This document shows positions 55,108 through 64,000 of a DNA stretch of 64,000 nt, piece by piece. This DNA is from an uncultured Clostridia bacterium (GTDB lineage Bacteria; Bacillota; Clostridia; Oscillospirales; Ruminococcaceae): contig CANQCK010000005.1 of the NCBI GenBank assembly GCA_947589185.1, positions 1 through 64,000 of the forward strand, in the 5' to 3' direction. The stretch's first letter is position 1; each line of letters starts with the position of its first letter. Below the pieces are notes generated by a model. That model did no database searches and was not told the origin of the DNA. It saw nothing but the letters and a program-made list of their open reading frames with translations. Position numbers and translations under genes: made by a program.

Positions 55108-56061
55108 ATGGCTAAAACAGATACGGCTGTTGCAGAAAAGCCTGTATTGATGAGAGATCAGGGTAAAGTCAGATACACACTGCATCAGATGAGAGTAAAT
55201 ATCGGTTGCTATGGAATGCTTGCTCCTTTTATGATATTGTTTACAATATTTATGATAATCCCTGTTATAATGTCTCTTCCTATGGGATTTACAAACTTTA
55301 ATATGGTGCAATTTCCAAAGTTTATCGGTTTATCAAACTTCTACACACTGTTTTTGAATGACGATATATTCTTAACAGCGGTTAAAAACACATTGGTATT
55401 TGCAATTTTTACAGGTCCGTTCAGTTATGTTCTAAGCTTTTTCTTAGCTTGGCTCATAAATGAAATGCATCCTGCATTGAAAACAATTTTTACATTTGTA
55501 TTCTACGCTCCTTCAATGACGCCTTCTGTTTATGTAATATGGCAGTTGCTGTTCTCGGGAGATACATACGGATATTTCAACTCGGTATTACTGGACTTAG
55601 GCTTTATAAACGCACCTGTTCAGTGGCTGACAGATACGGCTTATATGTTCGGAGTTGTTATTGTGGTTCAATTATGGATTTCAATGGGTGCAGGATTCTT
55701 GGCACTCCGTGCAGGTTTCCAGAACATTGACAAGTCGATGTACGAAGCAGGAGCAATCGAGGGAATTAAAAACAGGTGGCAGGAGCTTTTCACTATCACT
55801 ATTCCTTCAATGGGACCGCAGCTGTTATTCGCAGCTGTACTCCAGATCTCAGCGGCATTCACAGTCGGAGTTGTAGGACAATCGCTTATCGGTTTGCCTT
55901 CTACAGACTACAAGGTTCACACAATAATGAACCACGCTACCGACTACGGAACAATTCGTTACGAAATGGGATATGCTTCGGCAATATGTTTCGTTTTATT
56001 TGCGGCGATGCTTCTGGTAAACAAGTTTATTAACTGGCTGCTTGCCAAATACTTAGATTAG
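55108..56061 (+). CDS. Carbohydrate ABC permease, MalF/UgpA type (pair 1)
   Basis: The 317-aa protein has six membrane helices and the ATPase-coupling EAA loop EAGAIEGIKNRWQELFTITIPSM, typical of sugar ABC permeases. It lies 16 bases after the solute-binding protein and 16 before its partner permease, so all three should form one importer. ATG 55108 follows AGGAGGG. No TOBE-type ATPase is in the operon, so MsmX at 31623 is a likely energiser. The substrate is a plant glycan oligosaccharide by context only. Confidence 0.9.
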   Translation: MAKTDTAVAEKPVLMRDQGKVRYTLHQMRVNIGCYGMLAPFMILFTIFMIIPVIMSLPMGFTNFNMVQFPKFIGLSNFYTLFLNDDIFLTAVKNTLVFAIFTGPFSYVLSFFLAWLINEMHPALKTIFTFVFYAPSMTPSVYVIWQLLFSGDTYGYFNSVLLDLGFINAPVQWLTDTAYMFGVVIVVQLWISMGAGFLALRAGFQNIDKSMYEAGAIEGIKNRWQELFTITIPSMGPQLLFAAVLQISAAFTVGVVGQSLIGLPSTDYKVHTIMNHATDYGTIRYEMGYASAICFVLFAAMLLVNKFINWLLAKYLD

Positions 56062-56077
56062 GGGAGGTGAATACGAT

Positions 56078-56974
56078 ATGTCAAAAAAGAGAAAGAAGAA
56101 GGATATAGAAAAGCTGAGGGTTAAAGACAAGAAAAAGAGAGTAAACGGTTCTCTCGGCGGAGATATAGTGATTTTCTTATTTCTGTGTCTGCTCGGAATA
56201 TTTATGATTTTCCCTATTTACTATGCACTTATTCAATCCTTCAAACCTGTGCATGAGCTATTCGTATTCCCGCCTAAGCTTTATGTTTTAGACCCTACTT
56301 TAACTAACTATTCGGATATGTTTAAAATAGCTGCAAGCCTTTGGGTTCCGCTTTCCAGATACATTTTCAACAGCGTATTTGTTACGATTGTTGTAACGGT
56401 TGCCAATCTGTTTGTATCTTGTATGGCAGCTTTCGTACTTGCAAAATGCAGATTCCCTGGAAGCAATGTAATTAACAAAATTATTGTAACAGCACTTTTG
56501 TTTACATCGCAGGCATTGTGGATCATGCAGTTCTTAGTAATGGCAAAACTCGGTATGATCGATACATATTGGGCACTTATACTTCCGAGCATTGCAACTC
56601 CTATGAACTTGTTCTTGATGAGACAGAGTATTTCAACAATCCACGATTCGATGATAGAAGCCGCTAAGGTTGACGGTGCGGGACTTTTTAGAATCTGCTG
56701 GGGAATAGTCATACCGAACTCAAAGCCTGCATTGATGACGCTTATCATCTTTGCATTCCAGGCAGCATGGCAGATTCAAGGCGGATCTCTGATTTACTCA
56801 GAGGAACTTAAAACACTTCCGACAATTTTGCAGCAGATAACGGCTGCGGGTATTGCCCGTCAGGGCGTAACGTTTGCGACAGCAGTATTGCTTTTAATTC
56901 CACCGCTGGTCGTATTCATGATAGCTCAAGGTAACGTAATGGAAACAATGGCTAATTCAGGAATTAAAGACTAA
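56078..56974 (+). CDS. Carbohydrate ABC permease, MalG/UgpE type (pair 1)
   Basis: The 298-aa partner permease has six helices after a very basic N-terminus (KKRKKKDIEKLRVKDKKKR). The EAA loop is EAAKVDGAGLFRICWGIVIP. The first helix region ends with PIYYALIQSFKPVHELF, typical of MalG-like subunits. GGGGAGG precedes ATG 56078. The strongly basic N-tail is longer than usual and may contact the membrane surface or the ATPase. It forms the translocation pore with the 55108 product. Confidence 0.9.
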   Translation: MSKKRKKKDIEKLRVKDKKKRVNGSLGGDIVIFLFLCLLGIFMIFPIYYALIQSFKPVHELFVFPPKLYVLDPTLTNYSDMFKIAASLWVPLSRYIFNSVFVTIVVTVANLFVSCMAAFVLAKCRFPGSNVINKIIVTALLFTSQALWIMQFLVMAKLGMIDTYWALILPSIATPMNLFLMRQSISTIHDSMIEAAKVDGAGLFRICWGIVIPNSKPALMTLIIFAFQAAWQIQGGSLIYSEELKTLPTILQQITAAGIARQGVTFATAVLLLIPPLVVFMIAQGNVMETMANSGIKD

Positions 56975-57017
56975 CGGATAATTATTAAGATAAAATATAA
57001 AAAGGAAAAAGGTGATA

Positions 57018-58646
57018 ATGGTGTCGAGAATGAAAAAACACATAAAAAATATTATCTCAGTCGGACTCGCACTAAGCATAACAGCAGCAATGACCTTGAC
57101 TGCTTATGCGGGTGAACCGTATGTATCATACAACTACGATGCTTGGGGAGACGCTATTCCGTCTCAGAGCGGATACAGAGTTGATGAGACTATTACCGGC
57201 TATGAGATGGAGCTTGATAAGCTGGCTGATCCTAAGAGTGATCTGTTTGTCAGTGAAAACGAGCCTACTGATCTTTCAGGTGCTTCCGATATCTTTTATG
57301 AGGAGAACACAAAAGAGTTCTGGATAGCAGATTCGGGTAATGACAGAATTCTGAGGACCGACTCTAATCTAAAGGTCATCGGATGCTATAAGGGAGTTTC
57401 AAATTCCCAAACATCACTTGATGCAGAAACAGGTCTTTCGACCTTTTCAAATCCGACGGGTATATATGTATATATAGACAAGGCAACTAACAAGCCTATA
57501 CTCTTTGTTGCGGACAATAAAAACGCAAGAGTTGTAAAGGCTGTGGTGGAGTCAAAGAATTCGGCAAAATGTACGCTTGAGTATACAAAACCTGATTCAG
57601 AGCTTTATGCAAACGCTTCACGAACATTTAACCCGTCAAAGATTTTGGTTGACAGTGCAGGAATTTTATATGTAGTTGTTTCATCAGTAACAACGGGAGC
57701 AGTTGTATTCAGCGAAACAGGAGAATTTACAGGCTTCTACGGAGCTAACAGAGTTGAACAGACGGCTGCTGTTATTCGTCAGGCAATCTGGAGAAAATTT
57801 GCTTCAAACGAGCAGATAGCTTCAATGACGAGAAACGTTCCGGTTGAATATGCAAACTTTGATATTGACAGCGAAGGATTTATTTACACCGTAACAGAGG
57901 CTGCAAACGCGTCTACCGACGCAGTTAAAAAGCTGAATCCTGCCGGTGAAAACATCTGGAATACCGCTACCGGAAACGAGTATGAATTCGGTGATTTACC
58001 TGAGTTTGCGGATTGCGATACAAGCAAATATGCTTCAAGACTTACGGATATTGTAGTCGGGGATGACGGAATTATAAATCTTTTGGACTATGAAACAGGA
58101 CGTGTATTCCAGTACACTCAGGACAATGATTTGCTGTTCATATTCGGTACAAAGAACGGAACGTCAGATCAGAGAGGTACTTTCACAGCACCGAACGGTA
58201 TCGAAGCGATTGGCGAAAAGATTTATGTTATTGACGGTAAGAAAAACGATATAACAATTTTCGTTGAAACGACCTTCGGAAAATATGTTCACGAGGCGGC
58301 TGCTCTCTACGAAAAGGGACTTTATGAGCAGGCTATCGACCCGTGGAACGAGGTAATCAAGAGAGACGGCGGATATTCATTAGCATATTACGGTCTCGGA
58401 AAGGCTTATCTTAACACGGGTGAATATGATAAGGCTATGGAAAACTTCAAGGTATCTGTTGCAAAAAGCTCATACGACAGAGCCTATAAATATGAACGTG
58501 ACGATTTTCTTAGAGCGAATTTCACGCTGATTATAATAATTTTACTTATTATAATAGTTGCGATCATAGTATTGCGGAAGTTATTCAAGAAAGGCATAAT
58601 AAAAATGCCTAAGCTAAAAAAGAAACCGGAAAAGGAGGGTAAATAA
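57018..58646 (+). CDS. Secreted NHL-propeller/TPR protein with C-terminal membrane anchor
   Basis: ATG 57018 after AAAAAGG is preferred to GTG 57012. A signal peptide (1-35, ALSITAAMTLTAYAG) is followed by an NHL-type beta-propeller (about 60-415; EFWIADSGNDRILRTDS, FSNPTGIYVYI, FTAPNGIEAIGEKIYVIDG). A TPR pair comes next (about 420-485; LYEKGLYEQAIDPWNEVIKRD, YYGLGKAYLNTGEYDKAMENF). A membrane helix (about 500-522) and a Lys-rich cytoplasmic tail end the protein. So a propeller and TPR scaffold is held outside the membrane. It may tether the importer or bind glycan or protein partners. It lies between the two permease pairs, with YIP1 directly after it. Confidence 0.8.
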   Translation: MVSRMKKHIKNIISVGLALSITAAMTLTAYAGEPYVSYNYDAWGDAIPSQSGYRVDETITGYEMELDKLADPKSDLFVSENEPTDLSGASDIFYEENTKEFWIADSGNDRILRTDSNLKVIGCYKGVSNSQTSLDAETGLSTFSNPTGIYVYIDKATNKPILFVADNKNARVVKAVVESKNSAKCTLEYTKPDSELYANASRTFNPSKILVDSAGILYVVVSSVTTGAVVFSETGEFTGFYGANRVEQTAAVIRQAIWRKFASNEQIASMTRNVPVEYANFDIDSEGFIYTVTEAANASTDAVKKLNPAGENIWNTATGNEYEFGDLPEFADCDTSKYASRLTDIVVGDDGIINLLDYETGRVFQYTQDNDLLFIFGTKNGTSDQRGTFTAPNGIEAIGEKIYVIDGKKNDITIFVETTFGKYVHEAAALYEKGLYEQAIDPWNEVIKRDGGYSLAYYGLGKAYLNTGEYDKAMENFKVSVAKSSYDRAYKYERDDFLRANFTLIIIILLIIIVAIIVLRKLFKKGIIKMPKLKKKPEKEGK

Positions 58647-58647
58647 T

Positions 58648-59277
58648 ATGTATGAATTTTCAGAGCTCGGTTGGTTGAAGCATGTTATTTTCCATCCGGT
58701 TGAGGGATATGAAGATTTAAGGTGGAAGAAAAAAGGCTCAATGAAAATATCCTTGGTAATTGTATTATTGCTTTTTGTAGCCATGGTTGTTAACAGACAG
58801 CTTACAGGATTTCAGTTTAATGATTCATATGTAAAGATATTTAATGTAGTTCCGTTATTTGTGCAAAGTATCGTTTACTTCTTTACATGGGTAGTAGCAA
58901 ACTGGGCTTTATGCACACTCTTTAACGGAGAGGGAACAATTAAGAGAATTTGCATTTATTCGGCATATGCATTAGTACCGTATATCGTTGGTACATATTT
59001 AAGCGTGTTTATCTCAAACTTTATAGTAAGCGACGAGATAGTTTGGATGAATGTAATTTACTATGTCGGACTGGGATGGTCGGTTGTTCTGATGATTCAG
59101 GCGATAAGGACTGTTCATCAGTACTCGTTCCCGAAAACGCTTTTATCAATAGTATTCACGCTGGTGGCAATGCTTATAATTCTGTTCTTATTGGTTCTTT
59201 TGATAAGCTTGTTCCAGCAGGTATATGTGTTTATCGCGTCGATCTACACAGAGTTGACATATCGGTTCAGGGGATAA
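58648..59277 (+). CDS. YIP1-family membrane protein
   Basis: The 209-aa protein has an N-terminal amphipathic segment (WLKHVIFHPVEGYEDLRWKKKG) and about five membrane helices, the Yip1/Yif1 layout. AAGGAGGG precedes the start, which lies one base after the previous stop. The bacterial YIP1 family has no firm role; eukaryotic Yip1 acts in vesicle traffic. Its place inside a sugar-importer operon, next to NHL-TPR and DUF5696 proteins, suggests it is a structural part of the same machinery. Confidence 0.8.
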   Translation: MYEFSELGWLKHVIFHPVEGYEDLRWKKKGSMKISLVIVLLLFVAMVVNRQLTGFQFNDSYVKIFNVVPLFVQSIVYFFTWVVANWALCTLFNGEGTIKRICIYSAYALVPYIVGTYLSVFISNFIVSDEIVWMNVIYYVGLGWSVVLMIQAIRTVHQYSFPKTLLSIVFTLVAMLIILFLLVLLISLFQQVYVFIASIYTELTYRFRG

Positions 59278-59290
59278 GGAGGTAATAATT

Positions 59291-61678
59291 ATGCATGAGA
59301 AATTAAGAAAAATCATTATATCTGCATTAGTTGTTACTATGATGCTTCCTATCGGAACTTTGATAGGTTCAACTGACGAAGAGACTGATGCAGCAAATAA
59401 AAGTACTTCTTCAACGACTCAAAGTACAAGTACAAATGAGCTTCCGGCAAAGGTTACAGACGAGCAGGCGTTAAAAAACTGTAAAAAGGCTGCACAAGCC
59501 GGAAACCTTGAGCTTTGGTACGACGAAGAAAATGAAAGGGTTTGTCTTCTTGATAAATCGTTGTCTACACCTAATTATTGGTGGAGCACTCCTATTAATG
59601 CTTTAGCCGACGATACGCCGCTCGGCAAGACGTCAAGAGGAGATTCTTATATGAAGGATACTCAGAGGCAGCAGCTAAATTCAGGTCTGGCACTTGAATA
59701 CGGCGATCAGGTTAAGAGAACAACTTCTCCCCTGTATTCGGGAGTATCTTCAAGAACAAGAGATATTTGCAAAACTAAAATAGAAACTAAAAACGACGGA
59801 GTCATTTTTACATATGATTTCACAGAAGGTTTCACGATCCCGGTGGAATACACCTTAGGCGAGGCCTCATTGAAAGTTTCGTGTGATACTTCAAAGATAA
59901 AAGAGGATAACATTTCAGTTGAGGACGGAGATGTTATAACTCAGATCCAGTTAACGCCTTCATTTGGTGCGGCACCTGCTAAAGACTTAAATGGAAAAAC
60001 AGTCAACGGTTATATGATAGTTCCTGACGGAAGCGGTGCTGTTATTGAATTTAACAACGGAAAATCAAGTTATGCAAGTTCATATTCTCAAAAGGTTTAC
60101 GGAAGAGACTACACAACTGTTCCGCTGACAGCTTCTAAAACTACAGAGCAGGCTTATATGCCGGTGACTGCAACGGTTTCAGGCAATAAGGCACTCGTAG
60201 CTGTTGCAACGAGCGGTGACGCAAATGTTTCTGTAAATGCACAGGTAAGCGGACAAAACAATCAGACTTATAATAATTCTTATTTTAGCTTTGAGGTAAG
60301 AACTTCTGACGATTACTATTTAAGCGGTGAGTCAGATCCTCTGAAGGTTTTCCAGAAGGGCAAAATTGTTCAGGAGGAAATCGCAGTAACTTATTATCCA
60401 ATCGCTAAGAAGGACGACGTAAACTATGCAGACTGTGCAAAGGTTTACAGAGACTATCTGATTGAGAATAAGGGTCTTAAATCTAAAGTAGAGGAAAACC
60501 AATCAAATCTTTATGTAGACTTGTACGGCGGAGTTGTAATGCAGAAATCAATTCTCGGAATACCGTTTGATTTGAAAACTTCGGTTACTTCATTTGAACA
60601 GGCAAAAACCATTCTTGAGAAGCTGCAGGATAACGGAGTAACTGATATAATTGCAAACTATAACGACTGGACGGATAAGTCTATAGCAAAGAAAATTTCC
60701 ACAAAGGCAAAGCCGGCGGGAACTCTCGGCGGAAGAGGAGATTTTGAAGATTTGATGTCCTTTGCCGAGTCTAACGGAATTAAGATCTATCCGGCTCTTG
60801 ACAATATGGAGATGGAGAGCAGCTCGTGGGGATATTGGACATTCTCCAACACAGCTACCAGAGTTTCAAACGCTTACTCGAGACAGATTCAGTACAATCC
60901 GGCATTCGGCGGAGCTACTGATACTGCTCCCGCACTTTTGACGCCAACGGTTTATTCAAAGGTGTTTGATGAGATTATTACAAGCTATAAAGATGAAGAA
61001 TTGAAAAATATTTCATTCGGCGGTTTCTCATCAAAGTTGGTTTCAGACTTCTCACTTAAAAACTTCTCCAGCAGGCAGGATACGATGAACACCATTCTTG
61101 AGGGTTATGAAAAGGCCAATGAAAATGTAGGTTCGGTTTTGGCAGACGGGGCAAATTCTTATATTCTCCCATATGTTGACCATGTTACAAATGTTCCTGT
61201 TAATTCGAGCGGTTTCAACGTTGTTGACTATGATATACCCTTCTATCAGATGGTAGTTCACGGATATGTACCTTATTCAACTCAGGCAATAAACAAGAGC
61301 TCAAATTCAGAAGAAACATTCTTGCTGGCACTTGCATACGGTTCGTCGTTGCACTATGATATGCTTTATGAGCAGAGCTCTAAGCTGTCTGATACCGCAT
61401 ACAGTGATTTGTACTATGCAAATTATGAGGGCTGGATCGACACTGCCGCTGCTGAATCAAAGGCTGCAAAACAGGTTTTGGGAGCAGTAAGCAATAAGGT
61501 AATCACTAATTTTGAAGTTGACAGACAAAACAACATTTTGAAAACAACCTATGGCAGCGAGGACGGAAGTGCAGCAGAATCGGTTGTTCAGGTTGATTTG
61601 AATAAGGGAATAGTTTCAATTGACGGAGTTAATGTTGATGTCAGTCAGGTTATTAAGGAAGGAGGCGTACAAGGCTAA
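59291..61678 (+). CDS. DUF5696-family extracytoplasmic protein
   Basis: The 795-aa protein starts with a signal-type helix (8-28), then a Thr/Ser linker. The opening AAQAGNLELWYDEENERVCLLDK fits the DUF5696 family as I recall it. Beta-rich regions follow (about 100-380; NGYMIVPDGSGAVIEFNNG), then an alpha/beta region that looks like a TIM barrel (about 400-740; TDIIANYNDWTDKSIAK, LMSFAESNGIKIYPALDNME), so glycosidase ancestry is possible. No lipobox. Its stop overlaps the start of the next permease by one base. The second permease pair has no solute-binding protein, so this protein may serve in that role, or process the glycan. Confidence 0.75.
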   Translation: MHEKLRKIIISALVVTMMLPIGTLIGSTDEETDAANKSTSSTTQSTSTNELPAKVTDEQALKNCKKAAQAGNLELWYDEENERVCLLDKSLSTPNYWWSTPINALADDTPLGKTSRGDSYMKDTQRQQLNSGLALEYGDQVKRTTSPLYSGVSSRTRDICKTKIETKNDGVIFTYDFTEGFTIPVEYTLGEASLKVSCDTSKIKEDNISVEDGDVITQIQLTPSFGAAPAKDLNGKTVNGYMIVPDGSGAVIEFNNGKSSYASSYSQKVYGRDYTTVPLTASKTTEQAYMPVTATVSGNKALVAVATSGDANVSVNAQVSGQNNQTYNNSYFSFEVRTSDDYYLSGESDPLKVFQKGKIVQEEIAVTYYPIAKKDDVNYADCAKVYRDYLIENKGLKSKVEENQSNLYVDLYGGVVMQKSILGIPFDLKTSVTSFEQAKTILEKLQDNGVTDIIANYNDWTDKSIAKKISTKAKPAGTLGGRGDFEDLMSFAESNGIKIYPALDNMEMESSSWGYWTFSNTATRVSNAYSRQIQYNPAFGGATDTAPALLTPTVYSKVFDEIITSYKDEELKNISFGGFSSKLVSDFSLKNFSSRQDTMNTILEGYEKANENVGSVLADGANSYILPYVDHVTNVPVNSSGFNVVDYDIPFYQMVVHGYVPYSTQAINKSSNSEETFLLALAYGSSLHYDMLYEQSSKLSDTAYSDLYYANYEGWIDTAAAESKAAKQVLGAVSNKVITNFEVDRQNNILKTTYGSEDGSAAESVVQVDLNKGIVSIDGVNVDVSQVIKEGGVQG

Positions 61679-62664
61679 TGACAAACACAGAAAATGTTGT
61701 TTCAACACCTACAAAGGAAGAAGTAAAGGCCCTGAAACCTCCAAAAGGCGTTAAGCAAAGAGGTATAAAAATTCCGTATGAAAGAAGAAAGGCTCTTTAC
61801 GGATACGCATTTATTGCATTGTGGCTTATAGGAACGATTTATTTCTTCATATTGCCGCTGTTTGAGTCGCTGGTTTATTCGTTTAACGAGACTCAGCCTC
61901 AAAGAGGAGTTATGCAGCTTGAATGGAACGGTCTTGGCCACTATCGTGATGCCTTTAGAAAAGACCAGTATTATTCACAGTTCTTAGTTGAAATACTTGG
62001 CTCTACAGCTTTAAAAACGCCGCTGATCATTATATTCTCGATTTTCGTGGCAGTTATATTAAATCAGAAGTTCAGAGGAAGAACTTTTGCAAGAGCAGTT
62101 TTCTTCCTGCCTGTTATTATCGCAACAGGACCTGTAATTGAAGTAATCAACGGTAATATGGATACCGGCGGATATGCAGCAGGAGGCGGAGAGCAATTCA
62201 ACACGCTCTTTGAAACCGATCTGGTCGATCAGTTGCTGGAGTTTCTCGGAATATACGGAATAAGCGATGCTCTAACCAATACGATCACATCGGTAACTTC
62301 TGATATATTCAACCTTGTATGGAACTCAGGAATTCAGATACTTCTATTCCTTGCGGCTTTGCAGAACATACCGTTCTCTGCAAAGGAAGCAGCTCAGATG
62401 GAGGGTGCTACTGCTTGGGAATATTTCTGGAAGATTACAATTCCGTACATAAGCCCGATGATATTAGCAAGCTTAGTTTACACGGTTATCGACTCGTTCG
62501 TCGATCCTGAGAATAAGGTTATGAAACTTATTCTGACGCAGGGAAGCGACTGGAACTACGGATATATGTCTGCGATGGCTTGGGCATACTTCCTGATAGT
62601 CGGATTGGCGTTGGCGATACTTGTTGCTATTATCAACAAGTTTGTATATTACGAAGTAGGATAA
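61678..62664 (+). CDS. Carbohydrate ABC permease, MalF/LplB type (pair 2)
   Basis: The 328-aa protein has six membrane helices after a polar N-terminus (to about 37). The EAA loop reads EAAQMEGATAWEYFWKITIPYI. A segment of about 50 residues between helices (GNMDTGGYAAGGGEQFN to LTNTITSV) is longer than in typical MalF-like subunits and may meet a partner outside. The start overlaps the DUF5696 stop by one base (TAATG), so the two are translationally coupled. AAGGAGG precedes the start. Confidence 0.88.
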   Translation: MTNTENVVSTPTKEEVKALKPPKGVKQRGIKIPYERRKALYGYAFIALWLIGTIYFFILPLFESLVYSFNETQPQRGVMQLEWNGLGHYRDAFRKDQYYSQFLVEILGSTALKTPLIIIFSIFVAVILNQKFRGRTFARAVFFLPVIIATGPVIEVINGNMDTGGYAAGGGEQFNTLFETDLVDQLLEFLGIYGISDALTNTITSVTSDIFNLVWNSGIQILLFLAALQNIPFSAKEAAQMEGATAWEYFWKITIPYISPMILASLVYTVIDSFVDPENKVMKLILTQGSDWNYGYMSAMAWAYFLIVGLALAILVAIINKFVYYEVG

Positions 62665-62676
62665 GGGGGGATATAG

Positions 62677-63723
62677 ATGGCAACTAAAAAAGAAGAAAAG
62701 CGCTTTGAAAAAGAAATGAAAGCTGCTAAAAAAGCTAAGTTAAAAGCAATGAAAGAAGCCGGAATCACTATAGAGATCACCCCCGAACAAAAAAGGTATA
62801 ACAGACGTAAAGCCTTTACAAGTTCAGTTTGGCCGATATTCAGATTTTTAATTCTGTTTGGTTTGTGTTTTATCATTCTATATCCCTTGATATTTATGGT
62901 TTCGACGGCGTTCAGACCTAATGCACAGATGAATGACCCATCAATTGTATGGATTCCAAAGAGCCTGACACTTCAGAACATTCAGGAAACATGGGATGTT
63001 ATGAAGTACGGTGCAACCGTTCTCAATACCATAAAGCTGAACCTTGTGGCTTCAATTCTTCAGGTTATTACCTGTGCGATTACAGGTTATGGATTTGCAA
63101 GATTTAACTTCAAGGGCAAAGGCTTGCTGTTCGTAATTGTTGTACTGATGATTATAGTACCTCCTCAAATCACTACCATCCCGCTTTATATGCAGTATTC
63201 ATACTTCAACCCGCTGGGATTGGTTAAGCTGTTCACAGGCGATACGATCTCACTCATCAACAGCGGTCTTACAATGTACTTACCGGCGTTGTTCGCTAAC
63301 GGCTTGAGAGCCGGATTGTTTATCCTTATATTCAGGCAGTTCTTCAGGGGACTTCCAAAGGAACTCGAGGACGCAGCTTATCTTGACGGATGCGGACCGC
63401 TTAAAACATTTATCGTTGTAATGGTTCCTAACGCTGCATCGTCATTCTTGACAGTATTCCTGTTCTCGGTTGTATGGTACTGGAATGACTACTATGTATC
63501 GTCTTCATTCTTTAATCAGAATGATACCGTTGCATTGATGCTTAAAAACCTGACTGCAACGCTTCAGTCGGAGTTGTTTGATAACCAGACAGTAGGTCCT
63601 CGTCAAATGATTGTTTGGCTTGAATCAGGATGTATTCTTGCAATAACTCCTATACTTGTTATGTATGTATTCTTACAGAAATACTTTACAGAAGGTATTG
63701 AGCGTTCGGGACTTGTTGGATAA
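62677..63723 (+). CDS. Carbohydrate ABC permease, MalG type (pair 2)
   Basis: The 348-aa partner permease has a charged, helical N-terminus (EKRFEKEMKAAKKAKLKAMKEAG) and six membrane helices. The EAA loop is EDAAYLDGCGPLKTFIVVMVP and the family word YPLIFMVSTAFRPNAQM ends helix one. It should pair with the 61678 product. It is the last gene of the operon, 20 bases before a strong terminator. As in pair 1, no ATPase of the carbohydrate class is adjacent. Confidence 0.9.
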   Translation: MATKKEEKRFEKEMKAAKKAKLKAMKEAGITIEITPEQKRYNRRKAFTSSVWPIFRFLILFGLCFIILYPLIFMVSTAFRPNAQMNDPSIVWIPKSLTLQNIQETWDVMKYGATVLNTIKLNLVASILQVITCAITGYGFARFNFKGKGLLFVIVVLMIIVPPQITTIPLYMQYSYFNPLGLVKLFTGDTISLINSGLTMYLPALFANGLRAGLFILIFRQFFRGLPKELEDAAYLDGCGPLKTFIVVMVPNAASSFLTVFLFSVVWYWNDYYVSSSFFNQNDTVALMLKNLTATLQSELFDNQTVGPRQMIVWLESGCILAITPILVMYVFLQKYFTEGIERSGLVG

Positions 63724-63743
63724 ACTTAATACTTAATAACTAG

Positions 63744-63772
63744 CCGACCGATTTATTCGGTCGGATTTTTTG
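63744..63772 (+). terminator. Rho-independent terminator ending the ABC operon
   Basis: CCGACCGA pairs with TCGGTCGG around TTTAT, followed by ATTTTTTG. Confidence 0.9.
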
Positions 63773-63820
63773 TTATTTGTAAAAATTATTGATGAAAATA
63801 CAAAAACACCGAATATGGAG

Positions 63821-63850
63821 TTGTAAAGAATATTGAGAATATGGTATAAT
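63821..63850 (+). promoter_or_regulatory. Probable promoter of the GH95 gene
   Basis: TTGTAA (63821-63826), an 18-base spacer and TATAAT (63845-63850) lie about 70 bases before the start codon. Confidence 0.55.
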
Positions 63851-63919
63851 GATTTCAGAATAGTTATTTCTGCAAATTAATGAACAAACAGTAACAAACC
63901 GGAATATGAGGAGTAAATT

Positions 63920-64000
63920 ATGAAAACATCAACAGAGCTTTGGTATAATAAATGGGCTGAGGACTGGAATGAGGCACTTGCAGTCGGAAACGGAAGAATA
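63920..64000 (+). CDS. GH95 alpha-L-fucosidase, N-terminal fragment cut by the window end
   Basis: ATG 63920 follows GAGGAG. The 27 visible residues, including ELWYNKWAEDWNEALAVGNG, match the conserved opening of GH95 enzymes (LWY..PA..W.EALP.GNG). GH95 removes alpha-1,2-linked L-fucose (or L-galactose) from glycans such as fucosylated xyloglucan. No signal peptide is present, which suggests it acts on imported oligosaccharides. The catalytic residues lie beyond the window. Confidence 0.8.
   Translation, partial: MKTSTELWYNKWAEDWNEALAVGNGRI

Overview
The window looks like chromosomal DNA of a low-GC, Gram-positive, strictly anaerobic gut bacterium, most likely a Ruminococcus-like member of the Clostridia. 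The clues are AG-rich Shine-Dalgarno sites, many near-perfect TTGACA-17-TATAAT promoters, RNase Y, a secG-rnr pair, a T-box in front of thrS, rubrerythrin, an MsmX-type sugar ATPase and several plant-glycan enzymes. No tRNA, rRNA or CRISPR array was seen.

Region 1-7.2 kb is accessory DNA. It holds a metallo-beta-lactamase fragment joined in frame to an aminoglycoside nucleotidyltransferase, a truncated IS256-family transposase, and a minus-strand two-gene module: a SAMHD1-like HD phosphohydrolase with an internal 9-bp minisatellite, translationally coupled to a membrane-anchored radical SAM protein. It ends with a small ORF whose first codons resemble the first 30 bases of the window, followed by an IS200/IS605-like relic. 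The HD/radical SAM pair is the strongest candidate here for an undescribed (possibly antiviral) system.

Region 7.2-32.8 kb is a mixed core region. It has a YjbR-DUF3795 protein, a CHAP hydrolase, YfhO, a PIG-L deacetylase, an EamA transporter, a cytoplasmic GH74-like protein, DUF4867 plus a fucose-isomerase-like enzyme, a DUF3267 protein that has lost its zinc motif, a NodB deacetylase, rubrerythrin, cca, DUF1275, lnt, a small lipoprotein, secG-rnr, GH127 beta-L-arabinofuranosidase, a DUF4830 protein, an RsuA-family pseudouridine synthase and the MsmX ATPase. Three tandem structured repeats of unknown function lie between GH127 and the DUF4830 gene.

Region 32.8-45.2 kb carries two giant paralogous secreted proteins (about 1860 and 1890 aa). 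Each has a beta-helix-like N-terminus, about 19 repeats with a C-T-x-x-G...C-x-x-C pattern, an Asn-rich linker and a very Lys-rich C-terminal domain. They share an identical 176-bp leader and a 345-bp C-terminal segment with only two differences, so they are a recent duplication or are kept alike by gene conversion.

Region 45.2-49.9 kb has RNase Y on the minus strand, then a T-box that precedes a small membrane protein and thrS.

Region 50-63.8 kb looks like one long operon. It has two MacB/LolD-type ATPases (the second with an AbrB-like tail), a very large solute-binding protein without a lipobox, a first MalF/MalG permease pair, an NHL-TPR membrane protein, a YIP1 protein, a DUF5696 protein and a second permease pair. 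It ends at a strong terminator, after which a GH95 alpha-L-fucosidase begins and runs off the window. With GH74, GH127, GH95 and the sugar isomerase, the region suggests use of decorated plant glycans such as fucosylated or arabinosylated xyloglucan, with MsmX the likely shared importer ATPase.
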